Positions 47,559 through 59,600 of a stretch of DNA of 64,000 nucleotides are shown here, one piece after another. Origin of the DNA: Tubulanus polymorphus (taxonomy: Eukaryota > Nemertea > Palaeonemertea > Tubulaniformes > Tubulanidae); assembly GCF_964204645.1 (NCBI RefSeq), contig NC_134025.1:29976001-30040000 (forward strand), written 5' to 3'. Both the position numbers and the translations under genes were made by a program. The notes below the pieces were generated by a model. That model was given only the letters and a program-made list of their open reading frames with translations. It ran no database searches and was not told the origin of the DNA. Numbering within the stretch: the first letter of the stretch is position 1; every line of letters starts with the position of its first letter.

Positions 47559-48000
47559 AATCAACAGATCTAGCCTCCCTACTGTAAATCGATAAGACAG
47601 CAAATAAATGAATTGAATTGATTAGTTGTTCGCGTTACGATTTCCAATAAACCGTTAACGAATCCACGATAAAATTCAGTTATTTCAAGTATCACAGTAA
47701 TAATATAATATAGTATAATAATCTAAACGGTATCTTACGCGTAAAAACCTTTCAAAGGTGATTTTCTGTGGATTTTTATCTGTCAAAATCTCTGTCAGTC
47801 AACCAATGGTAACTCTAATCGGGTTCGAATCCCGTTGAGAACAGCTCGGAGCTGTGTTCAAGTGGCTGGGGTAGCTCCAGTTCAAGTTCAAGTTCAAGCT
47901 CCAAGAATGTGGCAGCAGTGCCTGTAACAAATTCAAATTCAGGAAACAATTATAGTGTTCCGTAGATTAGCCCAGGTCCGTCATTTAGCCATTTTTCAAT
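47559..48000. promoter_or_regulatory. Divergent promoter region between RNF41 and TMX1
   Basis: 442 bp separate the two start codons. It holds AATCGGGTTCGAATCCCG (about 47,817-47,834), which resembles a tRNA T-arm/B box, and a short GTTCAA tandem (TTCAAGTTCAAGTTCAAG, about 47,881-47,898). No full tRNA folds around the T-arm. Promoter function is inferred from head-to-head geometry. Confidence 0.4.
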
Positions 48001-49569
48001 ATGGCAGCTTCCATGTCGTCGTCATCAAGTTTATTTATTTTATTCAAATGTGCCATAATCGCCTCAGTCGTAGCGGATTCTGTCGTGAATTTAAATGAAA
48101 ATACGTGGGATGAAATGTTAACCGGAGAATGGATGGTTGAATTGTAAGTTAGATGCCATTTCACGCTTGCATTTGGAAATCGAAAGATGAAGATTGTGAA
48201 ATTGAATTAGTCGCTTGCCAGCGGCGGTTTCTATTTATTTCATTTACGGGTAAATTCGCCATGAAATTGATTCGATTTCTTGTTCCAGTTTCGCCCCCTG
48301 GTGTCCAGCATGTAGATCTCTCGCCCCTCACTGGCAGCAGTTTGCTAAAAACGCGAAGACTTTGAACATCAAAATTGCGCATGTCGACATCACTGAAAAT
48401 CCAGGTAAATATTGGCCATTGCTCTCTCATTCTAAATGTGAGATTGAACTTCACTAAAACATTAACGAAGTGTATTGTCAATGGCAATAAGTAAATAAGA
48501 AAATCTCAAATTTCTCTTTATGCCTATATTTTCCAGCTCTTAGTGGACGTTTCTTTGTGACTGCTTTACCCACTATCTATCAGTGAGTAAAAACGCATCA
48601 GTTCGGATGATGAAATTAACGTTGAATCCGATGATCTAGTTTTCGTATTCCTTATTTTTATAGCGTAAAAGATGGTATTTTTCGAGTATATCGCGGTGAC
48701 AGGAGCGAAATGGCTTTCGTCGATTATGTAAAACAGCAAAAATGGAAGGATGTTGAAGCAATTCCGTGGTATCAGAGTCCTGACGCCTATCAGTAAGTAT
48801 CTACCTTTACTGAAATTCATCTCAGAAGTTACATTATTTCTTGATAGATTTAACTAATTTTGAATCTATTTTCAGTATGTCTCTGGTCAGCTCCTTCTTC
48901 AAGGCATCTGTATTTATCAGGGTAAATTGTGATATCAGAAATCTAGTAGATCTCAGGATCGAGTTCCACACTTGTGTGTTCAGATTTGACTCTAGTAAAA
49001 CATATTGTAATAAGATTGAGTCAACTCGGATCGTGAACATACATATAACTCAGAACTGTGTATTTTATTTCTATTTCAGAATATGCACAATTACATCACT
49101 GAAGATTTTGGAATTCCGGTTTGGGGTTCTTACCTATTTTTTGCAGTACTAACAATAATAGCTGGGCTGTTGTTAGCCTTGGTGAGTTTAATTACTGGTA
49201 TTTTCAGTATGAATCGACATTACTTCGAAGATTCATTAAGTGAAACTGATGAATCGTGTTTTTCTGTTGTAGTTATTGGTGTGTTTATGTGATTGTATAT
49301 TCCCTGTAATAGATGTTAAACCAGCAGCAGCAGCATCTGCCGTAATCAATAGTGCCGATGATAAGGTCAGTACGTAGAAACAAACTTCTTAAGAGTTCCT
49401 ATGTACATAATGCTGAAGAATCAGCGAAGAGATTTCATGGTTATTTTAACTTAACGACAATTGTTTCTTTCATTTTTAGGATGAAGATGTAGTTGATGAT
49501 GACAGCGATGATAAACAGACTGAACCTGTCTCTCTTCGGAAGAGGAAAATCAAAGCAACAATCGACTAA
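48001..49569 (+). CDS. TMX1: TMX1, thioredoxin-related transmembrane protein 1
   Basis: Eight exons (48,001-48,143; 48,289-48,404; 48,537-48,582; 48,664-48,792; 48,876-48,921; 49,080-49,181; 49,273-49,365; 49,480-49,569) sum to 765 nt, or 254 residues, with every phase consistent. A signal peptide (LFILFKCAIIASVVADS) precedes a lumenal thioredoxin domain with active site WCPAC, the CPAC form known for TMX1, and the cis-proline motif TALPTIYH. One membrane span (GSYLFFAVLTIIAGLLLALL) follows, then an acidic cytosolic tail ending RKRKIKATID. TMX1 is an endoplasmic reticulum oxidoreductase acting on membrane-bound clients and, in mammals, on SERCA. The fit to TMX1 rather than TMX4 rests on CPAC and length. 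Confidence 0.93.
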
Positions 49570-50239
49570 GAAACAGTTGAATCGTGGAAATTCTTGATAA
49601 TTTCAATGTTGATTTTGTACAGGATTCAGTTTGACAGTTGTCATCAAAGTTTGACTCAAGAGTTTGAAAATCAGTTCATTTTTGCTGTTTAAAAAAACTA
49701 TTGAGTCAAATTTTAACTGTGGAACTGGGAACAGATTTATAAATCATATCTTGTGGTGTTTGCTTTGCTTCTACATTCGTTGTAGTAAAATCCTTAAAAC
49801 TATTTCATATTGATGGAGATTATATTGAAAAAAAAACAACATTTCTAAATGATAAAGGTGGTGGATTCTGGTGGTTATTTTAGATAATATTAAACCACGA
49901 CAATTTTAGATTATTCCATTATTTTTGAATTATTATTATCAAAACTGAAAATATTCATTTGTCACATTTTAATTTCATAAAAAGTGGTTTTAAAATTTGT
50001 ATTCGGTTGTGAAAGTTCTGCACAATTTTTACCAATACACGTTCGCAACAAGATGATGAGAATGTTCATTATATCATTATTAGTACATGTATTAACCTGA
50101 ATGAGCATTTCATTGTCAAATAAACTCGAAACTTAGATTTTTATGAATGGTACTTAGAGGTGAGTTTGGTAATTCATGATTTAGTTGATCATCAGAGTTT
50201 GTGGCCCACGTTCTAAAATGAATTTAATACTATTTGGGG

Positions 50240-50374
50240 CCGTTCTTAAAGTACATGCGCTAAGATGCCGGGTATTAATCCCGCCCATATTCACAATAAG
50301 CGTTATTTACAAGGGAAGAGTGGTCAATTGAAGACCCCGTTCCCCGGGTGGGTGCGTAAGTACTTTATGAATGG
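50240..50374. repeat. MITE with CCRTTCWTAAAGTAC ends
   Basis: Left CCGTTCTTAAAGTACATGCG (50,240-50,259) and the reverse complement of the right end, CCATTCATAAAGTACTTACG (50,355-50,374), match at most positions. The 135-bp element lies downstream of TMX1. TTATGAATGG, equal to its right end, also occurs at 50,141-50,150, which may be a remnant of a second copy. Confidence 0.75.
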
Positions 50375-50899
50375 TGAGTTTGATTCGAAGTGTTTGAGCT
50401 GTGAGAATGATGTATATATTTCTATGCATTTTTAAAAATTGACGAAAATTCAAGATTATTTTAATAAAAAACGTTATTATACATTTAAAAAACCATCTGT
50501 TCTCTTCATTGTTTTAAAACTGTTCAGTCATGAAGTATAGCTGCCACTAGATGGAAAACTAGTCAAACCTGGCTGCGTTACTTTATCAGCTTTAGGGAAA
50601 ACGAAGACGTTACCGAAACGTACCCTCCAGACTATAGGTTACAATTTACTCTTCAATGTTCAAAACGATTTTTTTTGCAGCTCAACTACTTCATAACAGT
50701 TATTTATTTCGGGGGGCTTTCTTCATTGGAAATGTATTCGATTTGACTTTGCAATACGTATAGGCCTTGGTAAGACCTTGGTAACAAACAATAATTCTGC
50801 CGGTAGAATACGTAATTGACTGAAATGATCTGCAACGAAACACAGTTTTGCGGTCGTTTGATGTTTGTTTGTTTCTGGAATCAGGCGGCGGCGCTGCTG

Positions 50900-52720
50900 C
50901 TACATGAATGTATTATGTTCGATGTTATTGATGTGACAATTCTCGTAAATGACGCTATTTTCCGAGTCTAGATTTGTTTTCATTCTAATCAATGAAACAT
51001 TCGAACGATTTTCCTTCACGAGTTTTCGACATCGTTCGCACAAATCCGCGCAATCGTCATCTTCATCCTTTTCGACGGTATAAGAGGCCAGGTCGTGCAG
51101 TAAAGAATGATGCCGATGATGAACTATCGAAATCTGAAGCGAACAATTCATTAATTTTCATAATTTAGCGAGTGTAAACCTGGCAGGTTGGCAGATTTTT
51201 GGAGGTTTTTATTTTCTATTCTGCACGTCAGTGTGCGGTCTATTCTACTATTACTATATAATATTCATTTTCGTAAACTTTCGTGATATTCAATCGAATA
51301 TTTCCAAATTTCATTACCTCGTTGTTTTCCAGTTTATCGACAGCTTTCTCACGCATTCTGTCCGCTGTATTTGAGACGGCGACTACAGCTAAATTGATTA
51401 TCAATGATAAATACGCCAGCCCTACTAAAATCCACGCGTATACCAATACTTTATATAGCGTTCTTTCCGTGTAGTTCAATGACACTTCGACATTTTTATG
51501 AGCTCCTGGGTATGTAATAAAAACATGTAATACAACTATCAATCATACCACTCGCGGTATATAAGAGTTTTATGAAGACTTAGATGAAAAAGAAATCATG
51601 TATTTAGTAAAAATAACTTATACGCACCTGGCACAAGATCGCCAAATCCAACAGTCGTCAGCGTTATGAAACAGAAATACAGACCTTCGGTAATTTTCCA
51701 ACCTTCCAGAAAATGAAATACCAGCGACGGCGCGAAAAACAACAGCAACAATCCCAAAGCGGTGATAATACAGATATCAAAAACCTTGTTAAGACGCGGA
51801 TAGTGCTTCGAACAAAGTCTCATATGTGAGATTTTTGCGATGAATTTACCGAGTCTTTCTCCGATTCCACCGAGTAAAGTTAAAGTCATCGGTATACCTA
51901 CTAGCGCGTAAGGTATGCAAACCAACTTCCCCGCATCAGTTGACGGAACGATGTCACCATAACCTGTCATTTATTTAACAATTTTATTCCGTTTGAAATC
52001 TTATCAAATGACAAGGGCCCAGTGGCACAGTCGTGACTTCAGTGGTCCAAAAACAAGTCTTAAGCTGTAAGATTGGCTGTAAAACTAAGTTGGCCTTGGC
52101 TACCTGGTCTTACATCTGAGTCCAGACTGTACAACAGGCCCCGCAGATCGCGTGTGAATGATAATTTCTACCTACCGATCGTCGTAATCAACGTGATGGA
52201 AAAACAAACAGAGCTGGCAAAATCCCAAAGCGCCCAATTCTTGCCGTCAGTGTATGTTATACCATGTGAACTATAATACGACACCAACTGAATCAAATCA
52301 TTGAATTCATCACTATCTATATTCGAATACTTGTCTCCTGTAATAGAAATTAATGTTTTAGCTACGACATACCGTAACCTTTTATTCGTACTGATTTTTG
52401 AATTTGAAGTGTGTAATTTTCGAAGATGATTGATTTGAATTAAAACTAGATCATTGTTTAACGAATGCGAAGTGACTGAGTGTGACACAGTTGCGCTCAC
52501 TCACCAGGGATCGAACCCGGTTCTTCACCAGTGGTTTTACAGCCTTACTGCGTATTTGCGTTCATGTTATTCATAACTTACTGAAGTTTTCGATTTCTTG
52601 TTGTAGTTTAAGTCGACGCGATTTCTCCGCGGCTTCCTCCGTAGCCTTGAATATCAATCCTCCGATAATGATATAAACTGTTTCAATCACTATTAAAACT
52701 GTGAGAACTTTCCAGTTCAT
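50900..52720 (-). CDS. Two-pore-domain (K2P) potassium channel
   Basis: Five exons: about 52,582-52,720; about 52,175-52,340; about 51,628-51,964; about 51,319-51,508; and 50,900 to about 51,133. The order is M1 (VLTVLIVIETVYIIIGGLIF), a cap loop, pore 1 TTIGYGDIVP with an intron inside the filter, M2, M3 (DICIITALGLLLLFFAP), pore 2 TTVGFGDLVP, M4 (AYLSLIINLAVVAV) and a short cytosolic tail with His-rich HHRHHSLLH and an acidic patch. K2P dimers carry background K+ leak current and set resting potential. I place the start at MNWK (52,720) because an acceptor-like TTTTAG lies just upstream; an open frame reaches 52,777. The subfamily is unclear. A MITE occupies the intron at 52,015-52,142. Confidence 0.92.
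52015..52142. repeat. MITE-like element, GGGGCCAGT family (copy 3)
   Basis: In a K2P intron. Left AGGGCCCAGTGGCACAGTC and right GACTGTACAACAGGCCCC are imperfect terminal inverted repeats. It contains AGTCTTAAGCTGTAAGA and TAAAACTAAGTTGGCC. It is related to copies at 9,384 and 15,973. Confidence 0.65.
52487..52560 (-). repeat. tRNA-like B-box fragment, possible SINE remnant
   Basis: On the minus strand GAACCGGGTTCGATCCCTGG has the form of a tRNA T-arm and Pol III B box. No matching acceptor stem or A box is convincing, so this is not called a tRNA. It lies in the first K2P intron. Confidence 0.35.
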
Positions 52721-52779
52721 CGTAGTTCTTTTTTCATCATATATTTCTCCTGGTTTGACTAAAACCACAAGAACCAATC

Positions 52780-55700
52780 CTAAGAGTTGTAAATAGCGAA
52801 GTATAAACTATTAAAACCTGTTCAAACGTAGTCTTTCTGTAATTCGTTTTGAAATCGATGAAATTATAAATTCTTCTCGTTCATATAATATAAACTCTGT
52901 GTACGATGTGATATTTTTGTATGACTGATTCGCGATATATTTCTTGAACATCTGTTAAATAATGTTAAGGCTCCTTGAAGTAATCGTTACATCCGAGAAC
53001 TAAATATTATATAAAATGTCTATGCATAAAGCACGTTACATATATACAATTTCAGCGAATTCCATAATTCAGTCGATCTTCATGTCCAATGATGATCCTT
53101 TTCAGACGCCACATAGTATATACGCGATATTGTACTGAAAATACACTAGACTCAAATATTGGAACCGTGAGAAATTGTCCGATTTGAGCGATATCTGAGG
53201 TAGATATTGTTACAGTTTATTTCATATGATGTCGTAAATATATTCAACAAACATCTCCGAGTTAAACGCGGTTATCTCTGAGTTGATCGGAGTCTACTGT
53301 ATTTGTAAACTAGAAGACGGTTTCATACGGCCATCAGGAAGCAACGACCATCAGAACTCTTGCGTCAACTCGTTTCGTTTTAATATTGTATGTCACCGGA
53401 CCCCAAACTGTTTCACTATTGATGTACAGGTGTAATTGACAACGGCAAGTACTTCAACCAAATCCAGATCGAATATCGACCTTCCATGGTGCACCCGATA
53501 CCCCGGATCAATGTGCTTTGTTTTATCACGGAAAAAAACTGTGAACGTATCCTGCGGTAACACCTACTAGAATAATACACGCATCATACGAGGCTGGGAA
53601 ATTCTATTTCAGTAAAGCGGGCGCAACTCGAGTTTAATTGAGTGTAGTTTTATTGGAATTAAGTGACATTCATTTAACTTAAATGTTTCAAACGATTGCT
53701 GAGTAAACATATTAGAAATTCAAAAAAACCATTCCGCAATCGTTAATTATTGGCGTCTCTCTGAATATTTCCCATCCTCGCTACCGCATGAATCTAATGA
53801 AATTTACCACTTTGTCAATCTATTTTTATTGTCAATATCCATAAATACATGTTTCGATTGCACGCGTACAAAAGGTAGTGAAAAGATAAATATACATGCG
53901 CGAGGACGACTGTAAGACTTTCACCTACTACAATGGCGCAGTAATGAATCATCAATTCGCTGAATTTATTTCGTAATTTGAACGAAAAGAAATCAAGAGC
54001 TAAGATAAATTCACTTATTACAGATAAAATACAGATAAGAAAATATTGCTTTAATGGATTTCATACGTTCATTCATAGAAACGCTAGGATACCCCGCAAT
54101 TTAGATAAAGTGAAGTAAAATTCACGAATGGAATAATCTAAGTGCAAAATTTCGAGTTATCAATACTACTGCGTTTATTTACATAATACCGACACAAATG
54201 AATACGTATTACAGTTAAGGTGAGCTCCGGGCCGATAAACAATCGGTAAAGAGAATAAAAACACCAAAAGAACTAGATCTATAATTTCGGATGATAAATT
54301 TATTGCTTTCCATATAAATAATGTTCTCAACAATTGTATCTCCTTCGAACAAGACAAGTTTTACAATGTGTGACGACCGTGTGAGATCTGTGTTTAAAAA
54401 ACAACCCGTATCTTAGCCACAAGAGCAAGAGACAAAACGAGTCCTAGAAACCGTCGACTTAATTCGGTTGACAAAATAAAATAGACGCATCATCGTTCGT
54501 CATCTGGATCTAGTTTCACAGTTGCGAGTTCCGCTCTTGAGTTTTAAAGTAATGAAAATGAACTGGACTCAGAGTTGAATCGAACTCACGCCTGTGTAAC
54601 CGGGTCCTGCTGTTGTGGGTTTGAAACGGTTGTGTACACAAGCACATTTTACGATCTGAATTAGGGTATAACACCTTTGACCTTATACATAATATATAAC
54701 GTTTACAAAACATGGTTTACTAATTGGATTTTAATTATCATATAAATATTTTTTTATAATATATAATCATTATAGCGATTTATAATGATCATACATTTAC
54801 GATGTTTACAATGGAGTTACGAATTTTACGTTTCATATTCTTTGTTTTTGTTTTCTGTACAATAAGTATTTCTTGTAAAAATAACCAAAAACATCGCAGC
54901 TAAAATCACGTATCTCTTATATACGTAATAACAACAACTTCAAAATAGCTCAAAACTCAACAACAACGACATCGACCACTTTTTCTATAGCGACTTCAAA
55001 TCAAATGAAACGAATGAAATGGAATGAATATTTTACACGATAACAACAATAAATTAACTATGTCTAAGTTTTATTTCTATCGAAAGAACAATTGGTTTGA
55101 TTTTGTAGCTGAAGGTAATCATTCAAAGAGAAGTATACAAAATCAATCTATCGATAATTGAAAATTGAAACGAACGTCGTGTATTTTCTTTAATTTTGAT
55201 TTTAATCGTTGATGAATATTAAATTTGTGTATAAAGGGTATAATCCAAAGATGATTCATCCTGTCATTCTTTCAGTTTCTCTTTTCAGTTTCGATATATA
55301 TTTCATCTCTTCATTGAAACTAAATCGAATTCTTTACAAATTCTGTGATTAATTCGATGAAATCTGTTCATATTCTAAAACCGAGTATCATTTTACTGTT
55401 GTTCTTCCATAAATCACGAGTGACTCATTTCAAAACTTGATGACTTGGACAAATACAATTGGAATGTTGTTAATCAGTTTTTCCCGTATTTATTCGTCAT
55501 TTCGAGGTGTCTAAATTCATCATTATACAACATGACGAAAACACAAGGAGTGTATACGAATGAAAAAACAATCATGATTTTAGAAAACATATTAGAATTC
55601 ATTTCTAGATCCGAAACATCGAAGGGTTTTGATGGATACGTCAGATGTTAAGATGATAGCACACGGTAGACTATGATAGCATTCATCGGTGAAACAAAGA

Positions 55701-56618
55701 TAAATCATATCCGTCAATTCAAATATATCAATATGGCCGACTGTAGCTCTTACACAATCGATTTAAAAAAGTTAAAATAGAAAAAAAAACATAGACGATG
55801 TTCTATTTCGATAATCGTCATTTAGCACTAACTATTTATCATAAATACGTGGAAAAAACAAAAATCTAACAAAATTATGTTTAACATAAATGTGTCGGTC
55901 GGGTACAAAGCTTTAGGAATGACGAAGACTAGATGATTTTACAAATTCATACAAATTATGGCCAATATCTTTATAAATATCGTTGGATATTCATGTACCT
56001 ATATATAATACAATTCGATGTATTTACAGTTCATAAACTTTGTAACAATTCCTTAATAGAACTTATAACGATAAAACATTGACTGAAGCTATGTTAGGGC
56101 TAGCACATTGAGCAATTATTTTTTCTTGCCACGCAAGACAACGTTGTCACTAGTTATTATTGAAGATAATGTTTTTGTTTTTAATTTTACAGTTTTATAT
56201 GGCGCGTGTGCGATAATCTTTCCGTCAATTGATACCAAATATTTGATAGATCGACTGGAGATGAGTGAATGAATGAATGAAGACAATATATCCCTTCTAT
56301 ACAGATGATAATGAATCATGCGATAATGAATATATCATATCGATGAACGGTAATGAAACAAAACATACACACTATTCACTAGCTTTAAGTAAAACAAAAA
56401 ACCTTTTCGTAAATAACGAATGTGGAAGTGAGAAAATATAGTTCATTTTCAGAATCGTCCCTACCGGAAAGTAGGACAACATCATCAATATGAATCTGTG
56501 TCTGTTCTCAACGATTCATGAAGATTTAATAGTGAAACTCTCTGATTATCTTTGACTAGACGCGTTACGGAGACTCGCTGCGGCTGCGGCGGCGGCGGCG
56601 CGGAATATTTCATACACT
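52780..56618. other. Intergenic region and probable long 3' flank of the muscarinic receptor
   Basis: About 3.8 kb, AT-rich, with no ORF of convincing length or similarity. A foldback trace of the GGATCC/GTTCCAC family lies at about 54,505-54,610. The strongly AT-rich 54,720-56,100 part could be 3' untranslated sequence of the minus-strand receptor gene. Confidence 0.45.
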
Positions 56619-59600
56619 TCACCTCGTCGTCGACGAGAAGTTAATTCTATTTCCGCCGCTAGGTGGATTCCGTCGGCGTTTTCTTTGGCATGTAAGAATA
56701 CGATAAAACGTCCGTCTGAAATTGACATTACACAACGCGTAGCACACCGGGTTCACTGTACTATTGATGTAACATAACCAATAACCTGCGTGAAAAAAAG
56801 AAAAAAATAATAACATTAGCTTCGAAATATTTTGCTCGTAAGGAATACAAAATAGATAATTCCGCAATTTTGAGTTAAAACTTTCAAGGTCGCAATCACA
56901 GTCACTGTATAATGTATTGATCATGTAATATGGAAGGAAAAATGTTTCCTTAGCGACTATCTTATTCCTCGCTCCAATATATCATTTTAATCATCTTCAG
57001 GAATACTGGATTTCATACTATTTCATACTATTTCATATTTCACCACGGAGTATTTCATCAAAGGTTATCAACTACCGTAGTTTTTGAAAATATTCTAACA
57101 TTACGAACTTTATGTCATTGTTTTCTTCGAAATTATGAGCATATTAATCGAGAAATTATATTTATCAATTGATAGGTTGTCGTGGATTTTATTTGATAAT
57201 TCTCACGTAGTATTGAGACGGACGACGCGACTCTGGTATGAAACAGGGCATGTTTAGGTTTGCAGGGTTAAACGAATTGCCGCTTGGTTAAATCTCATTC
57301 TCATGCAATCCATACCCGATAACCGATATTATTAATCATAATGACTGTGACGATCGAATCCCGCTGAACCAAGTGTCTTTGACATCCTACTGGCTTATGA
57401 ATTGAAATGCATCATTCAGCTGCCATGAAATTCCATCTAAATGAAATTCCTTGACTACCGACAAAGAAGGGGCGTCGAGGAGAGTCGTGTAAACCGCGCC
57501 GTGCGTGATCGATGTATCACCACCGACCACGCTGCGCGTGTCAGTAAAAACACTGGACCCAGTTCAAAATGATGTCATTTTTAAATCTATGTATAACCTC
57601 CCAATTCCTTAGATGTACGTTGGAGTCAAAAGGCTCGTTTTCAATATGAGGTAGGTCTCTTATAGTGAACGAAAACGAATGTAGCCCAACTAACAACTTT
57701 TGTCACGAATGCGCAACTGGGCAACATCCTTAGTTGCACAACATGTAATTATTCAAATTAACGACCATCAATTTCATCCTCGCTATTTTCGTATAATATT
57801 TTGTCTGCAGTGAACAATGCGCGTGGTTGTGAATGAGGTTCGTTTTATCGAGTTTGTTCGTTCGCGTATGGGAGTAAACCTTGGGAGTAATCACTCAGAC
57901 TTATTACTGTTCACAATACTGGAAGGATTAACCGGACTCTAAGGATTACCGCGCTCAAACGCAATCAATGCAAATCAAACGCTTTTTTTTGACCGAAACG
58001 TTCGGCGAAGGTGAAAATACAGTGTATTGAATCCCGAGGTCAGAAATGTCTCTTGACTGTCTGTGTCTGCGATGATCAGATATGGAAAAATGGAATATTA
58101 GTTCACGCGTCATTGAATGTAATTATTGTTAATGCCTCGTTGAACATTCGACTGATTGAAAGATAACCGAACATATTCCCCGTGTATCCATCAGTTTCAT
58201 CCAGACAATAATTTTCAGTATATATGTATAATAATGGCTATTATTAGATATGAATATCTTGGTCAGGTGTAGAGAGAGATAGAGAGAGATAGAGAGCTTC
58301 AAGGCTGATTTCAGTGATGTATAAATCCAAAAGCGGTCGATTATTAGATTGTCTTCAGAACGAAGATGAGTTAATGCTTAAAAGAAGGCCTCGTACAAAT
58401 GGCCACAGAATATTCCACTCAGTTGTGCTTGAACGTGACATTTTTCAAATTTGTCAAAATTATCTGAATGTTATAGAAATACGGCGATATGAATTTATTA
58501 TAATCATTATGACGGACGTAAAAATGAATCTCTCTCAGAACAGAAGGTTTGAACGTCTTGCTGATTTTCCCGGTGATTCCTTAACACGTTTTCTGTAAAC
58601 GCCTTCGAGTTGTTTAGTCAGAACAGCTGTTTTCTCAAGTTTGTAATGTATAGCAAGGTTATACAGTCGGTTAACTATAGACTTACTTAAACAACGTATG
58701 TAAGCTTCATTACCCAATTTGCTACATGGTCATTTAAAAAGTCATATGGTTTAGAATTCCGACAAAACGTCAGGATATTTTGTATCAGTTGTGTATCTCA
58801 CTAGACACATCAATTTGAAAGGTTTATATTTTGTATATAATTCGCACCCTTTGCTGCTAGTTTGAATGAAGTGAGAAGTTCAGAACATGTTGATATTAAA
58901 AGCCACAATTAGAATTCTTCCTTAAAGGAGTTGTATACATAAATCCGTTGATGAATTCTACAGTTAATTAAAGCTTAATTCGCCTCGTCGCGAATCATTT
59001 ATTTTTTGATTGATTACTATTCTTAACTTGTGAACATAAATCGATAGAAACGTATCGATTCTCTCCGGTAACACCTGATGCCATGAGGTCAGTCGTGTTT
59101 AAGATAACAAGAAATCAGTTAGCTCTGCCACAGGTGCTACTACTGTAATTAGTAGGAACGCTCATAAATTAAGCACGTACTCATTGATATTGTCTGCGAT
59201 TTACCGAACTACCTGAAATACTTCGTAGAAAATTGTAGGTCATTTAACGTTCGAGAAGTTGAATACGTAATAAGAATGCTAGGTGGGAAGGAGGGGGAGG
59301 GGCTGTAAGTGATTCAGTTGATGTTCGTTCAGTCAAGGACGTATGAAATCTAGTTTAGAGCCGCGATCACACGAGCGTTTTTAACCCGGGGTCAAGTTTG
59401 ACACGGGCCACTTGGCCTGACCAAAAACTTCGGATTGTAGGCCCGTGCCAGATTATTGCGTCTGCAACTGATTCTGGAAGTGTCTCATTAGTCACGGGCG
59501 CTCTATTATTGAGTGCGCGCCAAATTTGACTCGGGGTCTAGTCCGGACCAGTTTGACCCCGGCCAAATCGTCCCCGTGTGATCGCGGCTACGTCCACGGT

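Noticed and set aside
47795-47845. tRNA gene suggested by GGGTTCGAATCCCG
   Set aside because: Only a T-arm is visible; no acceptor stem pairing, D-arm or anticodon arm could be found.
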